64,000 bases of DNA from a virus. The notes below the pieces were generated by a model. It searched no databases, was not told the DNA's origin, and saw only the letters and a list, made by a program, of their open reading frames with translations. Within the stretch, counting starts at the first letter, position 1. The number at the start of each line of letters is the position of its first letter. The stretch lies in IMG/VR virus record IMGVR_UViG_3300005435_000020, positions 36,908 through 100,907 of that record. The stretch is one strand, 5' to 3'. A program made the position numbers and the translations under genes. Shown in pieces: positions 1 to 7,817 of this stretch.

Positions 1-72
1 GTTTTTGTTGTGGACACGAATAGTAGAGATGAGGTGAGTGATATGTAGATTAGCTATTATAAGGCAGGTCTT

Positions 73-1152
73 TTGAGCACCTTTGAAGTCAAGGTGAGAC
101 GAGTCGTCGTCTCTGAGCACCCAGACCCTGAAGTGCATTCCCTGGAGCTAGGACAGGTTGACGACTACCACGTAGTGGTAGGAAAAGGGCAGTTTCACAC
201 AAACGATTTAGCCGTCTACATCCCAGAGCAGGCAGTGGTACCCGACGCCATCATCGAGGAGATGGGCCTCACTGGCAGGCTTGCAGGCTCAAAGAAGAAC
301 AGGGTCAAGGCCATACGCCTTCGCGGCGAGTTGTCGCAAGGTCTCCTCTATGTCCCCCAAGGCAGGGAGCTAAGGGAAGGCGAAGAGCTTGGTGAAGAGT
401 TTGGCATCTATAAGCATGAGCCTCCCATACCGCAGAGCATGGCGGGGAAGGTGCAGAGGCTTGGTCCTGGGCCTGGTCAGGAGAGTTTCGCTGAGGGCTT
501 CTTCAGGACCTACACGGATATCGAGAACATCAAGAAGTACCCTGATGCTTTTGAAGATGGCGAGGATGTTGTCATCACGGAGAAGCTCCACGGCTCTTGC
601 TGCATCGTCGGCATCGTGTCGGGTCAGCGCATCGTCTCTTCCAAGGGCATCGCAAAGCGTGACCTGATCCTGCAAGAAGAGGAGGGCAACGTCTACTGGC
701 GCATCGTCAAGCAGATGGGCCTCCACGAGAAGCTTGAGGGCTTCCTTGAGGAGTTTCAACATATTGGCATCACCGATGTCTTGCTCTTCGGTGAAGTCTT
801 GGGTGTGCAGGACTTGATGTATGGCTGCAAGCCTGGCGAGTTGGACTTCAGGGCCTTCGATGTCTACGTCAACTATGAGAAAGCTGGCCCACAGTTTCTG
901 GACCATCCCATCATGGTGTCTGTGCTCATCGGCAGCGGCATCCCGATGGTCCCTGTCCTCTACAAGGGTCCCTTCAGCAAGGAGAAGCTGACGGAGTTGA
1001 CGTCTGGCGAGTCCACGCTGGCGGGACACATCCGAGAAGGCGTCGTCGTCAAGTCCTATTGGGAGAAGGAAGACAGGAAGGTAGGCAGGAAGATACTCAA
1101 GTCCATCAGCCCAGAGTACCTGCTTCGGAAAGGAGGCACTGAGCTAGAATAA
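73..1152 (+). CDS. RNA ligase, DraRnl/Rnl5-like
   Basis: An ATP-dependent RNA ligase of 359 residues that would seal nicks or ends in RNA in the cytoplasm. The nucleotidyltransferase motif I is EKLHGS, with the lysine that would carry AMP at residue 171. FGEVLG (239-244), FRAFDVYV (259-266) and REGVVVK (321-327) match later ligase motifs. Residues 1 to about 130 precede the catalytic domain and would form an OB-like domain, as in Deinococcus DraRnl, whose length is similar. The start is a TTG after a GGCAGG-like site. It is the first gene seen of a rightward early cluster and may continue an operon from beyond the window. Family assignment is confident; the substrate (tRNA repair or other) is not known. 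Confidence 0.85.
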   Translation: MSTFEVKVRRVVVSEHPDPEVHSLELGQVDDYHVVVGKGQFHTNDLAVYIPEQAVVPDAIIEEMGLTGRLAGSKKNRVKAIRLRGELSQGLLYVPQGRELREGEELGEEFGIYKHEPPIPQSMAGKVQRLGPGPGQESFAEGFFRTYTDIENIKKYPDAFEDGEDVVITEKLHGSCCIVGIVSGQRIVSSKGIAKRDLILQEEEGNVYWRIVKQMGLHEKLEGFLEEFQHIGITDVLLFGEVLGVQDLMYGCKPGELDFRAFDVYVNYEKAGPQFLDHPIMVSVLIGSGIPMVPVLYKGPFSKEKLTELTSGESTLAGHIREGVVVKSYWEKEDRKVGRKILKSISPEYLLRKGGTELE

Positions 1153-1162
1153 TATCGTGATG

Positions 1163-1175
1163 GATATGGTATAGT
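1163..1175 (+). promoter_or_regulatory. extended -10 promoter
   Basis: The sequence GATATGGTATAGT carries an extended -10 (TGG then TATAGT at 1170-1175) in the gap before the SSB gene. No clear -35 is visible. The same TATGGTATA core recurs in other gaps of this phage. Confidence 0.5.
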
Positions 1176-1230
1176 GACTTTGTGACTAATCACGAGTGTT
1201 GGCAGTGTGGCTCAAGGAGTAGGTTTCAGG

Positions 1231-1572
1231 TTGAATACGTTTCAGGTGGTTGGCAGGCTCGGCGGTGACCCGGAGACGACGACGTTTGCGAGTGGGGACA
1301 CGAAGGTGGCCTTCAATCTCGTGGACAATCGCAAGGTCAAGGGTGTCGAGGAGTCTTCCTGGTTCAAGGTCATCGCCTTCGGCAAGACGGCTGAGATCAT
1401 CGCTTCCCATCTCCACAAGGGGAGCCAGGTCTTCGTCGCGGGGAGGATGCAGCAGCGCAAATACACAACCTCCCAAGGCGAAGAGAAGAAGGTCTACGAG
1501 GTTGTTGCTTCGCAGGTGGAGTTTATCGGACCTCGCGTGAGCAATAACGATGGAGACGAATTGCCGGAGTAG
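1231..1572 (+). CDS. ssb: single-stranded DNA-binding protein
   Basis: An OB-fold SSB that coats single-stranded DNA during replication or recombination. From the TTG at 1231 the protein begins NTFQVVGRLGGDPE, the classic SSB start, and AAGGAG lies at 1214-1219, 11 bases ahead. A GTG at 1207 would add eight residues with no support. WFKVIAFGKTAE and HLHKGSQVFVAGRM follow as in bacterial SSBs. At 113 residues it is almost only the OB domain. The C-terminus ends GDELPE, so the usual acidic DDDIPF-type tip that recruits partner proteins is missing or degenerate. It has its own promoter motif upstream. Confidence 0.9.
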   Translation: MNTFQVVGRLGGDPETTTFASGDTKVAFNLVDNRKVKGVEESSWFKVIAFGKTAEIIASHLHKGSQVFVAGRMQQRKYTTSQGEEKKVYEVVASQVEFIGPRVSNNDGDELPE

Positions 1573-1693
1573 TCTCCGACACACCGCAGGCTCCCGAGAG
1601 CAGAAGGATTACGCCACAGGGGCCTGTGCTGTTTTGGCACAAAGAAAAGAAGGAGGACTGTATTTCAGTCCCCTTTTTACTAAGGGAGGGGCG

Positions 1694-2242
1694 ATGAGGA
1701 ACCACGGCGTGAGGCTGCTGTTGGTGGCTCTTATCGGAATATGTTGTTTGGCCCTGCATCCGAATAATGCAGAGGCTGCCCCCTTACAGACGGGGGCCAT
1801 GGAAAACCAACTGAGGAGTGACGTCAACTTCGATAGGGCCAACTACCACGCGGCTCCATTGAAAGAAGACGCCACCCTCGATGCCATAGCCCACGCGAGG
1901 GCCTGGTACATCCTGACGCACCATAGCGTCACGCATTGCAGCACAGACACCCTACAGGAAGGGTGCCATCTCCAGGTGTTGGACCAGTTTTCCTGGCGCA
2001 ACATCCCGATGGATGGGAAGTGGGCAGGTGAGAACCTGGGAGCCGCAGACTATCCTGCATCCGACGTGAGTGACATGAATGGTTATTTCATGGCATCTCC
2101 TCCCCATGAGGAGAACATACTCAATAGCCACTTCACGAAGCTGGGTGTCGGTATCCTCTGCTGCTTCGAGGGCCACATCGGCTCCACGCAGATAGGACCC
2201 AATCAGCCGTTTCCCGTCTACGTCGAAGTGTTCTCAAGTTGA
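1694..2242 (+). CDS. secreted CAP/SCP-domain protein
   Basis: A 182-residue protein with an N-terminal signal peptide (about residues 1-28, hydrophobic LLLVALIGICCLAL, cleavage near AEA). A CAP (cysteine-rich secretory, SCP/PR1) fold follows: LDAIAHARAW near the start, GENLGAA in the middle, and an HFTKLGVGILC strand near the end. The ATG follows AGGGAGGGGCG. It overlaps the next gene by four bases (TTGA), which suggests translational coupling with the CHAP and amidase genes. CAP proteins are known in bacterial secretomes, but their activity is unclear. A role in envelope remodelling or lysis is inferred from the neighbours. Confidence 0.75.
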   Translation: MRNHGVRLLLVALIGICCLALHPNNAEAAPLQTGAMENQLRSDVNFDRANYHAAPLKEDATLDAIAHARAWYILTHHSVTHCSTDTLQEGCHLQVLDQFSWRNIPMDGKWAGENLGAADYPASDVSDMNGYFMASPPHEENILNSHFTKLGVGILCCFEGHIGSTQIGPNQPFPVYVEVFSS

Positions 2243-2616
2243 AGCGCCTCCTCGCCATCTTCGGGTTTGTCTTCAGTCTGGCGTTTCCACTCAAAAGCTA
2301 CGCAGGCTCCGGTGATTGCACCGCCTGGGCCTACGAGATGAGGCCAGACCTCTATGGGAGTGTCTGGGGCAATGCCGGTGGCTGGGCCATAGACGCTAGG
2401 ATGTCTGGCAGGAGTGTCGGCTTCCTACCCAAGGTGGGGGCCATCGCCGTCTGGAGACCATGGACTGGGGGAGCTTGGGGACAAGGACACGTCGCATATG
2501 TGACGAGTGTCGGAGCCTACGGCTTCACTGTCACCGAAATGCATTACCCAGTTTACGGCAGAGTAACATCTCGGTGGGTGCCGAGATATTCAGGAGCTAT
2601 GTTCATCTACAAATGA
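2239..2616 (+). CDS. secreted CHAP-domain peptidoglycan hydrolase
   Basis: A 125-residue CHAP (cysteine, histidine-dependent amidohydrolase/peptidase) protein expected to cut peptidoglycan. Residues 1-22 form a signal peptide (LLAIFGFVFSLAF, then SYA|GS). The catalytic cysteine is C27 in GDCTAWAYE and the histidine is H84 in GQGHVAYV. VGAIAVWRP is the usual CHAP strand. It is short for the family but the domain is complete. TTG start overlapping the stop of the CAP gene; its own stop overlaps the amidase ATG (ATGA). A lysis or entry role is likely. Confidence 0.85.
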   Translation: MKRLLAIFGFVFSLAFPLKSYAGSGDCTAWAYEMRPDLYGSVWGNAGGWAIDARMSGRSVGFLPKVGAIAVWRPWTGGAWGQGHVAYVTSVGAYGFTVTEMHYPVYGRVTSRWVPRYSGAMFIYK

Positions 2617-3116
2617 CTGATTACAAGAAGGCTGTTTGGGTACCATCACCCAATTTTGACCAGGGGAGGGAAGGCCACACGATAAACTCCCTAGTCCTTC
2701 ACGGTACCGCTGGCGGTGGGACTGTCCCTTGGTTCTCCCTCCCGCAAAGTTATGTGTCGGCCCACTATGTGGTGGATAAAGACGGCACCGTGACGCAGAT
2801 GGTATTGGAAGCCGACACAGCTTGGCATGCCGGAGAGGTTCCCTACAATAGCCCCTTCTATGGGCAGCCGAATCCCAATTCATGGACCATCGGCATAGAG
2901 TTTGTCAGGGATATCAATAACGCTGAGCCGCTGCCGCAAGTGCAGGTAGACGCTGGCGCTGATCTTGTGAGGGACATCTTTGCGAGGCGAGGCAGGCTCA
3001 TTGTCTTGACCCATGACGAAATTGAGCCAGGCAGAATCTGTCCAGGGCCTGGCTTTCCGGTTGAGACCTTCATGAATATTGACGCCGACACACCAGTACC
3101 GCCGATGGAGAAATAA
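2613..3116 (+). CDS. N-acetylmuramoyl-L-alanine amidase (Amidase_2/PGRP-like)
   Basis: A 167-residue zinc amidase that would cut the lactyl-amide bond of peptidoglycan; likely an endolysin. Zinc ligands fit H30 (LVLHGTAG), H134 (THDEI) and C143 (GRICPGPGF), with the usual SAHYVVDKDG strand between. TAWHAG carries a conserved histidine. There is no signal peptide, unlike the two genes before it, so export would need a holin or another route. The ATG overlaps the CHAP stop (ATGA), making CAP-CHAP-amidase one coupled unit. Confidence 0.85.
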   Translation: MTDYKKAVWVPSPNFDQGREGHTINSLVLHGTAGGGTVPWFSLPQSYVSAHYVVDKDGTVTQMVLEADTAWHAGEVPYNSPFYGQPNPNSWTIGIEFVRDINNAEPLPQVQVDAGADLVRDIFARRGRLIVLTHDEIEPGRICPGPGFPVETFMNIDADTPVPPMEK

Positions 3117-3409
3117 TGCGAGACGACGACAACAACGAAGAAGAGGAAGCACCGGCAGGAGCACTGCCACCGATAAGCACATGGCCCATCTACAGCCGCA
3201 TAGAGGTGGTGAGGGCCTTCCAAACGCTGGTACCCGTGGCGATAAAGATACCCATTCATCCCTTCCAGCAGTATGGGCAGCCTGGTGACTACATCATCGT
3301 GGGTGCCGCGAATATTATGAGGATCATGCCCAAGGCGCAGTTTGAGAAGATGTACACGTCGGGTGAGGAAGTGGCCTCGCCTGAAAAAACACTCTTGCTA
3401 GCGAGGTAA
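3116..3409 (+). CDS. hypothetical protein
   Basis: A 97-residue protein I do not recognise. The N-terminus is very acidic (MRDDDNNEEEEAP). The rest is a compact small domain with PGDYIIVGAANIMRIMPKAQF, which resembles small phage proteins of unknown function. Its ATG overlaps the stop of the amidase gene, so it is probably translated from the same message. Confidence 0.7.
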   Translation: MRDDDNNEEEEAPAGALPPISTWPIYSRIEVVRAFQTLVPVAIKIPIHPFQQYGQPGDYIIVGAANIMRIMPKAQFEKMYTSGEEVASPEKTLLLAR

Positions 3410-3410
3410 T

Positions 3411-3815
3411 ATGGCCTACTACGACGAGAACCGAGACAACTGGACCATCGACTTCCCCGTTGCGAAGCTTATCGACATCATAGAGCAGCGTCTTTTTGAT
3501 GCAGAAGCCGTCGTCAATGAGCATGCCAAGGAGGAAGCAGCAAAGCCGGTTGCGAGGAAGCGCCTCGGCTGGCTTGGCGATTTGCTTGGCCTGAATACAG
3601 ATACGTCAGGCATCTTTGGAAACTGGGAAGAAGAGTACCAGCACTATAAGAGTTACGACGAAGCCAATTTCCGAATCCGCGAGTATAAAAACTGGCTGAT
3701 GTTCCTTGGCGCGATGTACAACCCCCTCGACTGTCCGAAGTCATTGTCCCTGAATATCCGAGATGTCCTCTATTTCCAGTTGACACAGGAAGACCTCAAC
3801 CCAGGCTTGTTTTAG
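3411..3815 (+). CDS. hypothetical protein
   Basis: A 134-residue soluble protein of unknown function starting two bases after the previous stop. It has many charged and aromatic residues (EEEYQHYKSYDEANFRI) and no membrane segment or recognisable motif. Position suggests it belongs to the same early operon as the amidase, which ends here before a promoter-containing gap. Confidence 0.7.
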   Translation: MAYYDENRDNWTIDFPVAKLIDIIEQRLFDAEAVVNEHAKEEAAKPVARKRLGWLGDLLGLNTDTSGIFGNWEEEYQHYKSYDEANFRIREYKNWLMFLGAMYNPLDCPKSLSLNIRDVLYFQLTQEDLNPGLF

Positions 3816-3836
3816 CCCACATTAGTATGGTAGAAT
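3807..3836 (+). promoter_or_regulatory. putative promoter
   Basis: TTGTTT (3807-3812), 18 bases, then TAGAAT (3831-3836) preceded by TATGG, an extended -10 like those elsewhere in this phage. It lies at the start of the 132-base gap before the small membrane protein. The rest of the gap is AT-rich with no gene seen. Confidence 0.4.
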
Positions 3837-3947
3837 ATTGAGACGAGTATTATAGTGTTTGAGGAAATAATAAATCTGGTCCGTTTAGATTAGAACCTTC
3901 ACGCCAGCGTCTTGCTGACGTGGTGCCCTACTAGGAAAGGAATCTCA

Positions 3948-4097
3948 TTGTCTCCACTCGCGTGGTTCTTGCTTGTTGTCGCTGGCCTTATCTTGGTCTA
4001 TGTTTTGTATACGGTGCTGCATGTCGCCGTCGCCGTGGCTATCGTAATTGTCCTTTGTGTGATTGGCGTCGCAATCCTTGTGTCGGGAAGATATTAG
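3948..4097 (+). CDS. small membrane protein
   Basis: A 49-residue protein that is almost wholly hydrophobic: two close membrane segments (AWFLLVVAGLILVYVLYTVL and VAVAVAIVIVLCVIGVAILV) with a short basic tail. The TTG at 3948 follows AGGAAAGG with seven bases between, better than the upstream start at 3912. Function unknown; a small holin-like or regulatory membrane peptide is possible but nothing shows it. Confidence 0.6.
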   Translation: MSPLAWFLLVVAGLILVYVLYTVLHVAVAVAIVIVLCVIGVAILVSGRY

Positions 4098-4113
4098 GTA
4101 AAGGACACGTAAC

Positions 4114-4803
4114 TTGATCACTCCCACTGCCGAAGAGTTAGGCAGACTGGCTGCTGAGGCCCTCAACATAGTAGGACACGAGTCTGCTACCTACGACGAC
4201 ATGCCGGAAAAAGACCCATATATGTCGTCTAGAGAAGACATGGAAACACTAGGTGCATATATGTTTGAGGGCTTGAAGACGTATATGGGTGCAACCCCCA
4301 CAGATTTTGTGTTCAGGACTGACGATGTAGCGAAGACCCTTGCGGAAGCCTTCGGCTATCCTTGGGATGAGTTGAGTTCCGAAGATGAGGAAAATCGCTG
4401 GTCCAAGGACTTCTGGCGTATCCTTACCAACAAGGTTCTCCGCGTCATCACCGAGAAGTCTAAGCTAGTCCATTCTCTCGATATCAAGGACCCCAATCGT
4501 CGCCGTCTCGTGGAGCTTATCGACACGGCTAAGGAAATAGCCATCACACGAGGCAACGACTATGGCGACGGAGAGGACACCTTCTCCAATGTCCATTCCG
4601 TCAAGCTGAAGGGCCAGAAACCCTCCGACTACGCCTTGAGTGAGATGTGCTCAAAGCTGACCAGGGTCATCAACGTCTATCGCAAGGGTAATGTGACGGA
4701 GAGTGCAGAAGGTCTCCACAATGATGCCATTGACCTCGCCAACTACGCCATGATATTCCTGGTGATGTATGAGGAAGAGCAGAGACTGAAGGAAGGTGAA
4801 TAA
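4114..4803 (+). CDS. DUF1599/nucleotide-modification-associated domain protein
   Basis: A 229-residue protein. The C-terminal half holds RGNDYGDGEDTFSN, SEMCSKLTRV and NDAIDLANYAMIF, the pattern of the MazG-like DUF1599 family (nucleotide modification associated domain 1), which phages use in base or nucleotide metabolism. The N-terminal 90 residues are unassigned. TTG start after AAAGGA. It overlaps the deoxyribosyltransferase-like gene by eight bases, so the two probably act together on the nucleotide pool. Confidence 0.65.
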   Translation: MITPTAEELGRLAAEALNIVGHESATYDDMPEKDPYMSSREDMETLGAYMFEGLKTYMGATPTDFVFRTDDVAKTLAEAFGYPWDELSSEDEENRWSKDFWRILTNKVLRVITEKSKLVHSLDIKDPNRRRLVELIDTAKEIAITRGNDYGDGEDTFSNVHSVKLKGQKPSDYALSEMCSKLTRVINVYRKGNVTESAEGLHNDAIDLANYAMIFLVMYEEEQRLKEGE

Positions 4804-5245
4804 GCCCACCATTTATTTGGCGGGGCCACTCACTGGCATCTCTTTCGATGAGGCGAAGCTTTGGAGGAGGATGGTCCAGGAGTGGATGTCCCCCGACATA
4901 GATTGCCTATGCCCCCTCCGCAGCCAGAGCTACATCGTAGGTGAGAAGGTGCTTGCCAACACCTACGACGAGGACCCCTTCTGCACAGGGAAGTCCATCA
5001 CACTTCTGGACCACCACGACGTCAAGCGGTGTGACCTCCTCCTTGTCAACTATCTCGACGCAAAGAAAGTGAGCATCGGCACAGTCATGGAGCAGGCGTG
5101 GGCCTATGCCTATGGACATCCCGTGGTGGTTGTGATGGAAGAAAATAACCCACACTTCCATTGTATGGTGGAGGAAACCTCAACGATGGTGTTTGATGAT
5201 CTCATGGATGCCTGCTTCGCCGTCAAGACGATACTACTGCCTTAG
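4796..5245 (+). CDS. nucleoside 2-deoxyribosyltransferase-like protein
   Basis: A 149-residue Rossmann-like protein. It begins IYLAGPLTG, has a conserved aspartate in RCDLLLVN (about residue 80) and SIGTVMEQAWA, where E99 matches the nucleophile of nucleoside deoxyribosyltransferases. These enzymes exchange bases on deoxyribonucleosides; relatives in phages process modified nucleotides. GTG start overlapping the previous gene. The exact reaction cannot be read from sequence. Confidence 0.7.
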   Translation: MNKPTIYLAGPLTGISFDEAKLWRRMVQEWMSPDIDCLCPLRSQSYIVGEKVLANTYDEDPFCTGKSITLLDHHDVKRCDLLLVNYLDAKKVSIGTVMEQAWAYAYGHPVVVVMEENNPHFHCMVEETSTMVFDDLMDACFAVKTILLP

Positions 5246-5250
5246 GGATT

Positions 5251-5412
5251 ATGAGAAAGATGTGCTTCTTCACCATCTTCTTCTGGGCCATCATGATTGC
5301 GCTTCGCCTCATGATGGGCAGCCAGCTTGACATGGCCTTCTGGACCCTCGCCGTTTTCGGCTGGTTGATCTTCATGATGCTCATTGCACCAGACCCGAAG
5401 GCAGTATCGTGA
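5251..5412 (+). CDS. small membrane protein
   Basis: A 53-residue ORF: ATG five bases after the previous stop, two hydrophobic segments (CFFTIFFWAIMIALRLMM and MAFWTLAVFGWLIFMMLIA), ending PDPKAVS. Its TGA overlaps the GTG of the next gene (tcgTGA/GTGac), a coupling seen throughout this operon, which supports it being real. Function unknown. Confidence 0.6.
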   Translation: MRKMCFFTIFFWAIMIALRLMMGSQLDMAFWTLAVFGWLIFMMLIAPDPKAVS

Positions 5413-5663
5413 CACTCGGTGCAGGCTGGCGCATCACCGTATCCACCGAGTATGTCAGGTCCATCCTCCGGCGCTACCACGACAAACTAGGGAAGGATGG
5501 CGGCGAGTCAGACAGGGTGTTGATGCTCCTCAAAGTACTCTCAAGCGGCATGCCCAATAACGGCATGGAAATGAGTGTCGAAGACTTGGCACATCTCCAG
5601 GAAATCGAGAGGGGCCTGGGTACACGTCAGTGGCAGCGCCTCGTGGAGTCGGAGGGTGCCTAA
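5409..5663 (+). CDS. hypothetical protein
   Basis: An 84-residue soluble protein of unknown function, GTG start overlapping the upstream stop. It is mostly helical in appearance (YVRSILRRYHDKLG, VEDLAHLQEIERGLG). It is coupled at both ends to neighbours. No domain is recognised. Confidence 0.6.
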   Translation: MTLGAGWRITVSTEYVRSILRRYHDKLGKDGGESDRVLMLLKVLSSGMPNNGMEMSVEDLAHLQEIERGLGTRQWQRLVESEGA

Positions 5664-5922
5664 GCCTTTCGCTTCCTTTCCTACCTCTGTACCAAAAGAC
5701 GAGATGCTTGAGCTTCTCGATATACGTATATGTAAACTTGTGAGCAGCGAAAGAATCTCCAAAAGTTTATTGGCACTATGGAGATTCGATGATCACTTCA
5801 AGGCGGATATTTTCCGTATTCAGGAGTCCCTCATTGTTATGAGGGACCTCCGTCAGAAGGTTGCCGAGAGCAAAGACGACAACATAGAAGTCACCATACA
5901 GATACTGGAACAAGGGACCTAG
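5656..5922 (+). CDS. hypothetical protein
   Basis: An 88-residue protein of unknown function. I chose the GTG at 5656, which overlaps the end of the previous gene and follows GGAG by eight bases; a longer frame back to 5575 lies inside the neighbour and is less likely. The C-terminal part is helical (DHFKADIFRIQESLIVMRDLRQKV). No motif found. Confidence 0.55.
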   Translation: MPKPFASFPTSVPKDEMLELLDIRICKLVSSERISKSLLALWRFDDHFKADIFRIQESLIVMRDLRQKVAESKDDNIEVTIQILEQGT

Positions 5923-5978
5923 ATGGGCTGGCATCCCACCGGCAGAGCAAGCAGCGGGTGGAGGCTGCCTCGCAATTC

Positions 5979-6007
5979 TTGACGGTATAATACTCATATG
6001 GTATAGT
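5979..6007 (+). promoter_or_regulatory. promoter for the MazG operon
   Basis: TTGACG (5979-5984), 17 bases, TATAGT (6002-6007), with TATGG just before the -10, making an extended -10. A second TATAAT lies at 5986-5991. This is the best sigma-70-like promoter in the window and sits 36 bases before the MazG-like gene. Confidence 0.7.
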
Positions 6008-6042
6008 GAGTGTAGGAACAATAATACAGAGGAGCAGATCAT

Positions 6043-6396
6043 TTGGATGCAGACGAATACCAGCGCCTCGCCATGAAGACGGCAAACCCCAACGCCAAAA
6101 ATCTCTTCAATGCCTGCTTGGGCCTCGCGGGAGAGGCTGGTGAGGTGTGTGATCTCGTCAAGAAGCACACGCAGCAGGGGCACACACTCGATGTCAGCAA
6201 GCTAGAAGACGAGGCGTCTGATATCGCTTGGTACCTAGCACTCCTCGCCACCGTTTTGGATATCCCGCTGTCGCAGATACTCAGGCACAACGTAGATAAA
6301 TTGTCTAGTAGGTATCCGAAGGGGTTTGAGCCGGAGAAGAGCACACACCGCAAAGAGTATGTCGAAGCTGTAGCCAAAGAAGCAGAGAAGGAATAG
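6043..6396 (+). CDS. MazG-like nucleotide pyrophosphohydrolase
   Basis: A 117-residue all-alpha NTP pyrophosphohydrolase that would hydrolyse (d)NTPs or alarmone-type nucleotides to monophosphates. The metal-binding motif is complete: GLAGEAGEVCD (E31, E34) and EDEASDIAWYL (E57, D60). TTG start after AGAGGAG. Phage MazG proteins are known to alter host nucleotide pools. It heads an operon with its own strong promoter. Confidence 0.85.
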   Translation: MDADEYQRLAMKTANPNAKNLFNACLGLAGEAGEVCDLVKKHTQQGHTLDVSKLEDEASDIAWYLALLATVLDIPLSQILRHNVDKLSSRYPKGFEPEKSTHRKEYVEAVAKEAEKE

Positions 6397-6398
6397 TA

Positions 6399-7049
6399 TT
6401 GGAAGCCGAAAATACTGCCCATAACACTGAAGACGCCGAGGAGTGGGATAAGTTTTGGGACAAGGTTCTTGATGAGTTTGTCGAAGAGCTTTTCCCAACA
6501 CCGAATAATGGTGTGAAGGAAGTGAAGTCTGATACCTGGAAGCCCTGTGATCCCGGTTGCAAGGATACGTGTTCTTGCGCTGGCCTCCCACCTGACGATA
6601 TTCACGTTGAGAGTGACGCTGGCCCCGGTCAGTCTTCTGTCTTCAGTAGCAGTCCCGGTGATTTCCTCGATGGGGTCTTGGAAAGCGTCAAGAACAATCG
6701 CTTCCTCTCGAAGAAGGAGAATAAGAAATTTCGCAAGAAGCTGAAGAAACTTGCGAAGCAACAGGAGCCTGCACCCCAAGAGGCGGAAGATTGGTCCTCC
6801 GACGACGAGTTGTTCTATGGTGGTGAAGGCAATGTTCTCGAAGACGAAGAGATCACCCAGATCAGGCTCCGCAATCGTCGTCGTCGCTATGAGACGCAGA
6901 CACGCAAGGATGTGACGGCTCTTCTCAAAGAGATTGACAGGCTCAACGAGAAATACGACGCCTTCTATGATAAGGTTGGCGACTTGTCTGAGAGCCTCCA
7001 GGATGCCTTGACCTACGAAGAGGACTACGAGGAAGTCGAGTGGCCCTAA
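6399..7049 (+). CDS. acidic hypothetical protein
   Basis: A 216-residue, strongly acidic protein I do not recognise. It has a cysteine-rich stretch (CDPGCKDTCSCAG, about residues 50-62), a basic segment (KKENKKFRKKLKKLAKQ, about 104-120) and a C-terminal coiled-coil-like region (ALLKEIDRLNEKYDAFYDKVGDL). TTG start two bases after the MazG stop. Likely a multi-domain or adaptor protein; no function assigned. Confidence 0.65.
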   Translation: MEAENTAHNTEDAEEWDKFWDKVLDEFVEELFPTPNNGVKEVKSDTWKPCDPGCKDTCSCAGLPPDDIHVESDAGPGQSSVFSSSPGDFLDGVLESVKNNRFLSKKENKKFRKKLKKLAKQQEPAPQEAEDWSSDDELFYGGEGNVLEDEEITQIRLRNRRRRYETQTRKDVTALLKEIDRLNEKYDAFYDKVGDLSESLQDALTYEEDYEEVEWP

Positions 7050-7300
7050 GAGAGAGTGCCGGTGGGGAAGTGACCATCGGCACCTCCCGTATCAGGCCCA
7101 TCACACCACTCAAGCCATTGATACCCCCGTCGTTTGACGACGTATTGTCTGGGCACCTGCGAAGGTGGGTGCCCACCGCCAAAGAGGAAGGAGACGGCTG
7201 GATACTCTGCGACGCAAAGGGCAATGAGATAGACCTTTCCCGCATTGATGTGTTGATGTTGATTGCCGACGCCGTGAATAGGTATACGCCGGAGAGGTAG
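7040..7300 (+). CDS. hypothetical protein
   Basis: An 86-residue soluble protein of unknown function with DGWILCDAKGNEIDLSRIDVLMLIADAV. GTG at 7040 overlaps the previous gene; a second in-frame GTG at 7070 after GGTGGGG is equally possible and would shorten it by ten residues. Confidence 0.6.
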   Translation: MALRESAGGEVTIGTSRIRPITPLKPLIPPSFDDVLSGHLRRWVPTAKEEGDGWILCDAKGNEIDLSRIDVLMLIADAVNRYTPER

Positions 7301-7302
7301 TA

Positions 7303-7770
7303 GTGGGTAGTGTAGGCACCGTCAAGAGAAACTTCCAGAATTACGGAGGCTACGTCTTCAGGAATGGCGTATTCCACCCGAGACACACCTGGGTCAATCC
7401 CATACACTTCAATAAGAATGTCTCCTTCTTCTATGAGATGGCGCAAGGAATAGGTAAGCCACCCGACATGCACATCCTCTTAGGAGAAGGTGAGGTGATG
7501 GTTGGCTTCGAATATACTGAGGCGTGTATTTTCTATAACTACGGGGAGGAGTCGCCGGGACCCTTCCTCAAGAAGAAGAGCCTCAATAAGTATATCTGCG
7601 CCGGAGAGATAGAAGGCTATAAGTTTCTCTTGTGGTACTACAATCCCCGAGACATCAGGATGTCTTGTTATCTCGTTGAGCCTGACGGCACACGTTGGGA
7701 GGGCATATGCGGCTATAAGTATGGGCCACAGTTTTCTTCGTCTCCACCCGACACGATACCTTTCCCCTAG
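7303..7770 (+). CDS. hypothetical protein
   Basis: A 155-residue protein rich in aromatic residues and glycine (NYGGYVFRNGVFHPRHTWVNP), without membrane segments or known motifs. GTG start two bases after the previous stop. It is the last gene of the MazG operon and is followed directly by a strong terminator. Confidence 0.65.
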   Translation: MGSVGTVKRNFQNYGGYVFRNGVFHPRHTWVNPIHFNKNVSFFYEMAQGIGKPPDMHILLGEGEVMVGFEYTEACIFYNYGEESPGPFLKKKSLNKYICAGEIEGYKFLLWYYNPRDIRMSCYLVEPDGTRWEGICGYKYGPQFSSSPPDTIPFP

Positions 7771-7776
7771 CCTCAA

Positions 7777-7808
7777 GCCCTGTGCCTTCGGGTGCAGGGC
7801 CTTTTTTT
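7777..7808 (+). terminator. rho-independent terminator
   Basis: GCCCTGTGCC, TTCG loop, GGTGCAGGGC, then CTTTTTTTG. The ten-pair stem has two G-U pairs and a stable tetraloop. It ends the MazG operon. Confidence 0.9.
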
Positions 7809-7817
7809 GTCATAATG

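Noticed and set aside
1-72. AT-rich leader before the RNA ligase gene
   Set aside because: Contains TATTAT-like words but no -35/-10 pair with proper spacing; the true promoter may be beyond the window.
1610-1640. CACAG-GGGC-CTGTG hairpin followed by CTGTTTT after the SSB gene
   Set aside because: The stem is only five pairs and the T run is broken, so it is too weak to call a terminator.
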